Of a stretch of DNA of 5,042 bases, positions 1 to 5,042 are shown piece after piece (positions within the stretch are counted from its first letter, which is position 1; every line of letters begins with the position of its first letter). Origin of the DNA: Rhodospirillales bacterium (GTDB lineage: Bacteria; Pseudomonadota; Alphaproteobacteria; Rhodospirillales; Casp-alpha2). The translations under genes were made by a program, and so were the position numbers. The notes beneath the pieces were generated by a model. It was not told the origin of the DNA. It searched no databases and worked only from the letters and a program-made list of their open reading frames with translations. Location: NCBI GenBank assembly GCA_018664265.1, contig JABJOR010000416.1:1-5042 (forward strand), read 5' to 3'.

Positions 1-1
1 G

Positions 2-874
2 TTATATGGCCGTGGAACTTGCGATATGAAAAGCTTCATCGCAATTTGCCTTGCATATGCACCAAAGTTTCTGGAGCGTGAACTTGCCACTCCGCTGCAC
101 TTTGCGTTTTCCTACGATGAAGAGGTTGGCTGCATCGGGGTTCACTCATTGCTTGAGAAAATGAAAGATATGCCCATTAAGCCAGCCATGTGTATCGTAG
201 GCGAACCGACCAACATGGATGTATCACTCGGTCATAAGGGAAAGTACAGTTTTACAGCGACAGTTCGCGGGCTCGAAGTCCATTCCAGCCTCGCCCCGGA
301 AGGTGTTAATGCAATTGAATTCGCCGCAGAGTTCATTGCATACCTTAAGTCCATGTCAGCACGATTTTCTCAGGAAGGCCCATTTGATAAGGCTTTTGAT
401 ATCACGCACACAACGGTCCATACAGGTATCATCACAGGGGGTACGGCTCTTAACATTGTTCCGCGAGACTGTTCTTTTGAATTTGAATTCAGAAATCTCG
501 CCGAACATTCTCCTGATAGCATCATAACCGAAATTCAGCGTTACGTTCGCGAAGATCTTGAGCCACAAATGAAAATTATTCATCCTGATGCTGGTATTGA
601 AATAATTGAGGACAACAATGCACCAGGATTGTCTACGCATGCGGATGCGGAAGTGGTTTCGTTTGTTAAGTCCCTCGCCGGACGCAATGACCATATCAAG
701 GTTGCGTTTGCCACAGAGGCTGGATTATTTGATCAGCAATTAAATATCCCCACTGTGATCTGTGGACCAGGCAGTATTGAACAAGCCCATAAACCGGATG
801 AATTTATATCATTGGATCAAATTGCCCAATGTGAAAACTTTATGGATCGACTTATGGACAAGGTTTGTTACTAA
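2..874 (+). CDS. argE: Acetylornithine deacetylase (ArgE)-like M20 metallopeptidase, 5' partial
   Basis: Probable cytoplasmic di-zinc amidohydrolase of the M20 (ArgE/DapE/CPG2) family, expected to remove an acyl group from an N-acyl amino acid such as N2-acetyl-L-ornithine. The frame is open from base 2, and 290 residues are visible. Alignment with the next gene shows that about 99 N-terminal residues lie outside the window, including the SGHLD metal motif. The ATG at 26 is not a start, because the bridging-metal Asp of GRGTCD lies just upstream of it. Visible motifs are GRGTCD (bases 8-25), YDEE with the catalytic and metal glutamates (113-124), GEPT with a metal glutamate, the VHSS histidine of the dimerisation domain, ALNIVPR, and the C-terminal QAHKPDE metal histidine (788-790). 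All residues expected in this part are intact, so the gene looks functional. It is followed after 2 bases by a paralogue. M20 substrate assignment from sequence is uncertain; other N-acyl amino acids or succinyl-diaminopimelate are possible, though the motifs look more like ArgE than DapE. Confidence 0.9.
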   Translation, partial: LYGRGTCDMKSFIAICLAYAPKFLERELATPLHFAFSYDEEVGCIGVHSLLEKMKDMPIKPAMCIVGEPTNMDVSLGHKGKYSFTATVRGLEVHSSLAPEGVNAIEFAAEFIAYLKSMSARFSQEGPFDKAFDITHTTVHTGIITGGTALNIVPRDCSFEFEFRNLAEHSPDSIITEIQRYVREDLEPQMKIIHPDAGIEIIEDNNAPGLSTHADAEVVSFVKSLAGRNDHIKVAFATEAGLFDQQLNIPTVICGPGSIEQAHKPDEFISLDQIAQCENFMDRLMDKVCY

Positions 875-876
875 CC

Positions 877-2049
877 ATGAATACAGACATTTTAAACACA
901 TCCTGCGAGATACTCTCAAAGCTCATCTCCTTTGATACCACCAGCAGAAATTCGAACCTTGGCATCGTAGACTGGATTGAAGGCTATTTGGCCGACATCG
1001 GTGTGCAGAGCACCATTGTTCGTGATGAAAAAATGGACAAAGCAAATCTGTACGCAACCATCGGGCCAAAAGACAAACCCGGCATCATGCTTTCCGGGCA
1101 TCTGGATGTCGTTCCTGTTGATGGGCAAGAATGGTCCTCTGATCCATTTGATTTGATTTCAAGAGATGACAAACTCTTTGGGCGTGGCACCTGTGATATG
1201 AAGGGTTTTATTGCCATTTGCCTCGCTTACGCTCCGCTATTTCATCAGGCAAACTTAAAAACACCTATACATCTGGCCTTCACCTACGACGAAGAAGTCA
1301 CGTGTGCAGGTGCTCTTACACTCATAGAGGCGATCAACAGTTTCCCCATCAAACCTGCCATGTGCATTGTCGGCGAACCTACAGGCATGCAGGTCGTAAC
1401 AGGACATAAAAGTGGTTTTGCCCTGCTAACAACAGTTACAGGTTTTGAGACCCATTCAAGCCTTGCGCCACAGGGTGTTAATGCCATCGAATATGCCTGC
1501 GAATTAATCGTCTTTTTACGTAGCATGGCCCGCAACTTTGAAGAAAATGGCCCCTTCGCCGAAGGATATGATATTGGATTTAACACTGTACAAACAGGCC
1601 TCATCAAAGGCGGAAGTGCCCTGAACATTGTACCGCGTGAATGCATCTTTGAATTTGAATTTAGGTTATTGCCTGACTATGACGTTGCAGCTTTGCGCAA
1701 ACAGATTGATACCTTCATTGAAAATGTGCTGGAGCCTAAAATGAAGGCCATTCACAGCGAAGCCGGCATTAAACTAGAAGAAACACTCTATATGCCGGGA
1801 TTTGAGCTCGATCCGGGTGATGATGTTATTGCTTTTGTACGAGCCCTGGCAGCACGAAATGATGACATCAAAGTCGCCTACCAAACAGAAGCCGGATTGT
1901 TTGCCCAGAATGCAAACATCCCTTCAGCCATATGTGGACCGGGCCATATTTCACAAGCCCACAAGCCGGATGAATACGTTAGTATTGACCAATTGGACAA
2001 ATGTTGCCAATTTATGTCTCGATTGCTTGACAGAACAAGCCGTCAGTAA
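877..2049 (+). CDS. argE: Acetylornithine deacetylase (ArgE)-like M20 metallopeptidase
   Basis: Complete 390-residue protein, close to the roughly 380-residue length of ArgE. It probably hydrolyses N2-acetyl-L-ornithine or a similar N-acyl amino acid in the cytoplasm using two zinc ions. Metal and catalytic residues can be read directly: His75 and Asp77 in SGHLDVVP, Asp107 in GRGTCDMKG, the Glu139-Glu140 pair in YDEE, Glu167 in GEPTG and His362 in QAHKPDE. His193 (ETHSS) is the conserved histidine of the dimerisation domain. No signal peptide or membrane segment is seen. I chose the ATG at 877. It lies 2 bases after the upstream TAA, and the only Shine-Dalgarno-like sequence, AAGG at 860-863, is 13 bases away, so translation probably depends on coupling to the upstream gene. 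A TTG at 865 would add four residues but sits too close to that AAGG. It is a paralogue of the upstream gene, about 55% identical by eye without gaps. Many Alphaproteobacteria make ornithine through ArgJ, so a catabolic or salvage role is as likely as arginine biosynthesis. Confidence 0.93.
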   Translation: MNTDILNTSCEILSKLISFDTTSRNSNLGIVDWIEGYLADIGVQSTIVRDEKMDKANLYATIGPKDKPGIMLSGHLDVVPVDGQEWSSDPFDLISRDDKLFGRGTCDMKGFIAICLAYAPLFHQANLKTPIHLAFTYDEEVTCAGALTLIEAINSFPIKPAMCIVGEPTGMQVVTGHKSGFALLTTVTGFETHSSLAPQGVNAIEYACELIVFLRSMARNFEENGPFAEGYDIGFNTVQTGLIKGGSALNIVPRECIFEFEFRLLPDYDVAALRKQIDTFIENVLEPKMKAIHSEAGIKLEETLYMPGFELDPGDDVIAFVRALAARNDDIKVAYQTEAGLFAQNANIPSAICGPGHISQAHKPDEYVSIDQLDKCCQFMSRLLDRTSRQ

Positions 2050-2125
2050 AACAATCAAAATGTGAAGCGCTCGCCTTAAAATAAGGGCATAATTAACTAA
2101 GCAATATTTAAAGTTCGATGGTTTA
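2050..2125 (+). promoter_or_regulatory. Intergenic gap, possible promoter region for the downstream gene pair
   Basis: This AT-rich 76-base gap is the only intergenic space of any size in the window, and it separates the two same-strand gene pairs. It holds -10-like hexamers, TAAAAT at 2077-2082 and CATAAT at 2088-2093, but neither has a convincing -35 partner at 17 bases. A small perfect inverted repeat, CCTTA (2074-2078) and TAAGG (2082-2086) with a 3-base loop, overlaps the first hexamer. It is too short and too AT-rich, and lacks a T-run, to be called a terminator. A promoter here is inferred from position more than from sequence. Read-through from the argE-like genes is equally possible. 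Confidence 0.25.
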
Positions 2126-3175
2126 ATGATGAATATCGAAGCTGAAGCAAACAATGAGCCTGCAGATTCTACTGTTAAGGAACAGCAAGAAGAGCTGGCA
2201 ATCCCTGAAACTGTGGAATTCAAACACAAGTTTTTCACTGCTGTTGAAGGATCATATTTTCGCGCCGGAGAACGCGAAGATGAATACTTTATGGTCACTC
2301 CCATTGAAGATCAAAATGTTGAGCTGACCCTGCGCGGCATTAAACGTGAATTGAAGTTAAAAGATACCTCCAGTGACGGGTATATGCTCGATATCGTTGC
2401 AAAAGCCCTAAAGCATGTACAGCGTATCGCTGTTGGCGATAAAGTTCCAACGGAACTGTCCAGCGGCAAGGCCTCATGGGAAGTCACGGAAGTGCACCGG
2501 ATTGTCGCGCAGAAACGCCTGACCATGCAACTCGTGACATGGTTGTCTGGCGATGAGGAGGTTTTCACAGACCAAAATCAGCTAGAAATGGTTGCCGATG
2601 ATCCTGCCAACAAAGCAAAAATCAATTCCGCATTTGAAGAAGCTGCAAAAGAGCTTGGTATTCCGATTGAAGAGAAAGAAAAGGTTATCGACCTGGTCAA
2701 TGACTTTGCAGAAGAACTGGCCTTTATTGAATCCCTGCGCGGACAGTTCTTACGTCTGCTGATCATCGAGAAAGGCCTGATTACGCTAGAATCGATTTAC
2801 TTGAATGATAACCGGGTGTACGAAATCCTTAGTCGGGTTGAAGGTCTGAGTAGAATTGCATTCGATGAATTTCGAGATGAATTTAAAAATATTGATCTTC
2901 ACACAAAAAGAATTATCAACGTGCTGAAATACATGCCTGACACAATCAAAAGCGTCCGGAAATTTCGCGATGATCTACACAGCCGTTTTTGGGCATGGCG
3001 TGAATTGATTGAAGAATGGGAATTAACACCACCGCAACGCTCTGTTGGTATGGAAGCCTTACTTCAAACCACATACGAATTTCTTGCTCAACGATTCCTG
3101 CCGCAAGATGAATGGGAATTGTTTACAAAATTGCATGAGAACACCCTGAAGATGGGCAATGAGCAAGTCTGGTAG
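2126..3175 (+). CDS. Conserved-looking protein of unknown function
   Basis: I do not recognise this 349-residue protein. Residues 1-28 form an acidic, probably disordered tail. Residues 30-150 alternate charged and hydrophobic residues like a beta-rich domain. Within it, residues 84-122 (from DGYMLDIVAKAL to GKASWEV) have the compact Gly/Trp pattern of a conserved core. From about 158 to the C-terminus it looks almost entirely helical, with many charged residues and a Trp-rich stretch, RFWAWRELIEEW, at 287-298. There is no signal peptide, membrane segment, Cys/His metal cluster, Walker motif or obvious catalytic signature, so a soluble scaffold, adaptor or regulatory role is possible but unproven. 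Two adjacent ATGs (2126 and 2129) can serve as start, and no clear Shine-Dalgarno sequence precedes them. Its last 17 bases overlap the TPR-sulfotransferase gene, which suggests an operon and co-translation. Open frame length, base composition like its neighbours and sensible protein sequence make it a real gene. Confidence 0.85.
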   Translation: MMNIEAEANNEPADSTVKEQQEELAIPETVEFKHKFFTAVEGSYFRAGEREDEYFMVTPIEDQNVELTLRGIKRELKLKDTSSDGYMLDIVAKALKHVQRIAVGDKVPTELSSGKASWEVTEVHRIVAQKRLTMQLVTWLSGDEEVFTDQNQLEMVADDPANKAKINSAFEEAAKELGIPIEEKEKVIDLVNDFAEELAFIESLRGQFLRLLIIEKGLITLESIYLNDNRVYEILSRVEGLSRIAFDEFRDEFKNIDLHTKRIINVLKYMPDTIKSVRKFRDDLHSRFWAWRELIEEWELTPPQRSVGMEALLQTTYEFLAQRFLPQDEWELFTKLHENTLKMGNEQVW

Positions 3176-4943
3176 CAGCACAAACACCGAACTTCAGCAG
3201 GAACTCGATCAAGCTATTGCTATTCATCGTGCTGGAAATGTATCCCAAGCCGAAATCACTTATCTAAAAATACTTGAAACAGAACCTGAAAATTCTGTTG
3301 CTCTTCACATGCTTGGCGTAGCCAATCATCAGCGCACCAATAACGAACATGCAGCAGTATTGATCAGCAAGGCTGTTGCCATTGATCCTAATTTTGTTAA
3401 AGCACACTTTAATCTTGGCGTGGTTAATCAGGCTCTAAACAAGCTGCCTGATGCAGAAAAAAACTATAATCGCGTATTGGAACTAACTCCTGATAATGCC
3501 AATGCCTATATCAATTTAGGTATGATCTATAAATCAATGGGGCAACTTGAAGACGCTACTAATTGCTATAATCAGGCTATTGCTCTCAATCCAAACTCTT
3601 TCGAATCCACCAATAATATGGGCGTTGTTTATCTTGAACGAAACTTGTTCCAGGAAGCCAAGGGATGTTTTTTACAAGCCCTGGATTTGAATCCAAAATA
3701 TACAGATGCTCTGATTAACCTTGCAACAACGTACAACGGCATTGGCGAGCTTGGAAAGGCCCAGGAATGCTGCAACGATGCCTTGAAAACAACCCCTGAT
3801 TCTGCTGCGGCCTATAAAACTCTCGGCACGATCATGAAAAACCTTGGAAAGATGGAAGAAGCAGTTGAGCACCTTCGCCATGCCATTTTTCTGCAGCCAG
3901 ATTTCACAGAAGCATACCTTATCCTGAATTCCATCCACAAACCCAATCCGGGTGCCCCCATTATTACATCGATGGAACAGAGATATAATGACCCGTCCAG
4001 TTCTGTTAATAATAAAATTCTCAATGCATTCGGACTGGCAGAAATTTTTGATAATCAGGAAGATTACAGCAAGGCCTTTGCCTACATGTATGAAGCTAAC
4101 CGTTTAAAACGAGAGAATTATTCCTATGATATTGAAGATGACAGAAAACTCTTAGAGCGAATAAAGGAAGTTTATCAACCATCTCTTCTTACCATAGAAA
4201 ATGAACTAACCGTCGAGGATGAAACACCGATTTTTATTCTCGGGATGATGCGTTCCGGCACGTCTTTGACTGAACAAATTCTTGCCAGTCACCCTGATGT
4301 TACAGGAGCAGGTGAGTTAAGTTTTCTAAAAAATATTGTTCACGAATCATTTACGCGTCAAAATAAACGTTTCCCCGAATCAATAAAAGAAATCAATGAT
4401 TCTTTTAAATCAGAGTTAGCATCCCAATATCTGAAACAGTTACGAGAATTCAGCCAAAATAGCCGTTTCATCACTGATAAAATGCCCAGCAATTTCTTGT
4501 ATATCGGGTTGATAAAACAGATATTGCCAAATGCCCGCATTATTCATATGCAGCGCAATCCAATGGACACTTGCCTCTCAATCTTTTCAAAATCATTCGC
4601 TGGCATTCATCACTATGCATACGATCTTGAAGAGCTTGGTGCATATTATCGCCTTTACCAAAATTTGATGGATCATTGGCGCGAAGTATTACCCGGTGAA
4701 ATTCTTGATGTTAACTACGAAAGACTCACAGAAAACCCTGAACAGGAAATTCGGCGAATTCTCGATTTTTGTGATTTATCCTTTAATGATGCTTGCCTAA
4801 ACTTTCATAAATCAGAAAGAGCCGTAATAACCGCCAGCGCCACTCAGGTTCGCAAACCTATGTACAAAACGGCAATTGAGCGCTGGCGGAATTACGAAAC
4901 AGAGTTAGAACCTTTACGCAAGGTTATTTACCCTTCGGAATAA
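3159..4943 (+). CDS. TPR-repeat sulfotransferase family protein
   Basis: This 594-residue fusion of a TPR array and a PAPS-dependent sulfotransferase is expected to transfer sulfate from 3'-phosphoadenylyl sulfate to an unknown acceptor, probably in the cytoplasm since no signal peptide or membrane segment is seen. About seven 34-residue TPR units span residues 15-249; the clearest is 114-147 with Gly121, Tyr124, Ala133, Tyr137, Ala140 and Pro145 in canonical places. A linker with another TPR-like helix pair (about 291-318) follows. The sulfotransferase domain starts near 357. PIFILGMMRSGTS (357-369) is the 5'-phosphosulfate loop, Glu386 in GAGELSF is the likely catalytic base, DKMPSNF (440-446) carries a conserved lysine, and RIIHMQRNPMDTCLS (460-474) is the 3'-phosphate-binding segment with Arg466 and Ser474. 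The C-terminal QVRKPMYKTAIERWRNYE (563-580) is typical of TPR-sulfotransferases. The ATG at 3159 overlaps the previous gene by 17 bases, with a partial Shine-Dalgarno (GAAGATGGG, 3148-3156) just before it. TPRs probably recruit the acceptor, by analogy with O-GlcNAc transferase; the substrate cannot be deduced. Confidence 0.93.
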   Translation: MSKSGSSTNTELQQELDQAIAIHRAGNVSQAEITYLKILETEPENSVALHMLGVANHQRTNNEHAAVLISKAVAIDPNFVKAHFNLGVVNQALNKLPDAEKNYNRVLELTPDNANAYINLGMIYKSMGQLEDATNCYNQAIALNPNSFESTNNMGVVYLERNLFQEAKGCFLQALDLNPKYTDALINLATTYNGIGELGKAQECCNDALKTTPDSAAAYKTLGTIMKNLGKMEEAVEHLRHAIFLQPDFTEAYLILNSIHKPNPGAPIITSMEQRYNDPSSSVNNKILNAFGLAEIFDNQEDYSKAFAYMYEANRLKRENYSYDIEDDRKLLERIKEVYQPSLLTIENELTVEDETPIFILGMMRSGTSLTEQILASHPDVTGAGELSFLKNIVHESFTRQNKRFPESIKEINDSFKSELASQYLKQLREFSQNSRFITDKMPSNFLYIGLIKQILPNARIIHMQRNPMDTCLSIFSKSFAGIHHYAYDLEELGAYYRLYQNLMDHWREVLPGEILDVNYERLTENPEQEIRRILDFCDLSFNDACLNFHKSERAVITASATQVRKPMYKTAIERWRNYETELEPLRKVIYPSE

Positions 4944-4960
4944 CCTCATAACCTTTTTCT
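4920..4960 (+). terminator. Possible terminator at a convergent gene junction
   Basis: AAGGTTAT at 4920-4927 pairs perfectly with ATAACCTT at 4948-4955, and a T-run (4954-4958) follows directly, as in a Rho-independent terminator read on the + strand. The same left arm can instead pair with a nearer copy: AGGTTATT (4921-4928) with AATAACCT (4939-4946), enclosing a 10-base loop. The two right arms form a direct repeat of ATAACCT separated by one base. The stem is GC-poor and the longer version has a 20-base loop, which weakens the case. The left arm lies inside the 3' end of the sulfotransferase gene, and the nearer right arm covers that gene's TAA. On the - strand only a short TT follows the hairpin, so it would mainly stop + strand transcription. 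Confidence 0.35.
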
Positions 4961-5042
4961 TCCGGCTCATCGTCCGTCATCTCAGCCGGGAAACCAGGCG
5001 CCAATACAGCAACACTGCAAGCTTCTTCCAATCGTTTTATGA
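4924..5042 (-). CDS. C-terminal end of an unidentified convergent gene (5' part outside window)
   Basis: On the - strand one frame stays open from the right edge of the window to a TAA at 4926-4924, giving 38 complete residues. The other two - strand frames are closed by stops. The peptide begins IKRLEEACSVAVLAPGF and ends in an acidic, charged tail with DDEPEEKGYEVIPKGK. This reads like a natural protein C-terminus: a short helix, a Pro/Gly turn, then a hydrophilic disordered tail. Too little is visible to name a family. It converges with the TPR-sulfotransferase gene and overlaps its end by 20 bases, so no free intergenic space is left between them. The chance that a frame of this length stays open by accident is not negligible, so the call rests on peptide character and on the lack of a + strand gene in the last 99 bases. 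Confidence 0.6.
   Translation of the reverse strand, partial: IKRLEEACSVAVLAPGFPAEMTDDEPEEKGYEVIPKGK

Noticed and set aside
26..34. ATG at 26 as the true start of the first deacetylase
   Set aside because: The frame is open to base 2 and already encodes LYGRGTCD, which holds the bridging-metal Asp found in the complete paralogue. The gene simply begins before the window.
356..694. Minus-strand open frame of 112 codons
   Set aside because: It lies fully inside the first deacetylase, and its translation has no recognisable motif and a shadow-frame composition rich in Arg, Asn and Ile.
865..876. TTG at 865 as the start of the second deacetylase
   Set aside because: It would add only four residues inside the previous gene and lies one base after the AAGG at 860-863, which is too close for use. 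The ATG at 877 fits the family's N-terminus better.
1284..1646. Minus-strand open frame of 120 codons
   Set aside because: It is antisense to the strongly supported catalytic region of the second deacetylase, and the peptide shows no domain logic of its own.
2074..2088. Small hairpin CCTTA/TAAGG after the second deacetylase, considered as a terminator
   Set aside because: The stem is only 5 base pairs, AT-rich and without a T-run. Such a repeat is expected by chance in AT-rich spacer DNA.
3201..3905. Possible DNA-level tandem repeat in the TPR region
   Set aside because: The periodicity is at protein level (34-residue TPR units). The nucleotide sequences of the units have diverged, so there is no DNA repeat to annotate.

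Overview
The window looks like ordinary chromosomal DNA of a Gram-negative bacterium, most likely an alphaproteobacterium of moderate GC content. That placement is an inference from gene style: an ArgE-like M20 peptidase and a TPR-sulfotransferase fusion of the type common in marine and aquatic Alphaproteobacteria. No marker gene is present to confirm it. Four genes fill the + strand almost without gaps, and the tail of a fifth, convergent gene enters from the right edge on the - strand. I see no mobile element, tRNA, rRNA or CRISPR array.

Left part (2-2049): two consecutive genes encode paralogous acetylornithine deacetylase (ArgE)-type M20 metallo-amidohydrolases. The first lacks its N-terminus because the window begins inside it. 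The second is complete and starts 2 bases after the first one stops. By eye they align without gaps and share a little over half of their residues. Both keep every metal-binding and catalytic residue that lies inside the window, so neither looks decayed. They probably deacylate N-acyl amino acids such as N-acetylornithine, and the pair suggests specialisation or a heteromeric enzyme.

Middle and right (2126-4943): after a 76-base gap comes a 349-residue protein that I do not recognise. It has an acidic N-terminal tail, a beta-type N-terminal half and a helical C-terminal half. Its last 17 bases overlap the start of a 594-residue protein made of about seven TPR repeats and a C-terminal PAPS-dependent sulfotransferase domain. 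The overlap implies co-translation and possibly a shared task. The sulfotransferase motifs are spaced like those of tyrosylprotein sulfotransferases, so a protein or peptide substrate is a reasonable hypothesis.

Right edge (4924-5042): an open - strand frame runs from the edge to a stop inside the end of the sulfotransferase gene. It reads as the acidic C-terminus of an unidentified convergent gene. An inverted repeat followed by a T-run lies over this 3'-3' junction and may be a terminator.

Nothing here is a clearly new system. The most interesting item is the pairing of the unrecognised protein with the TPR-sulfotransferase.
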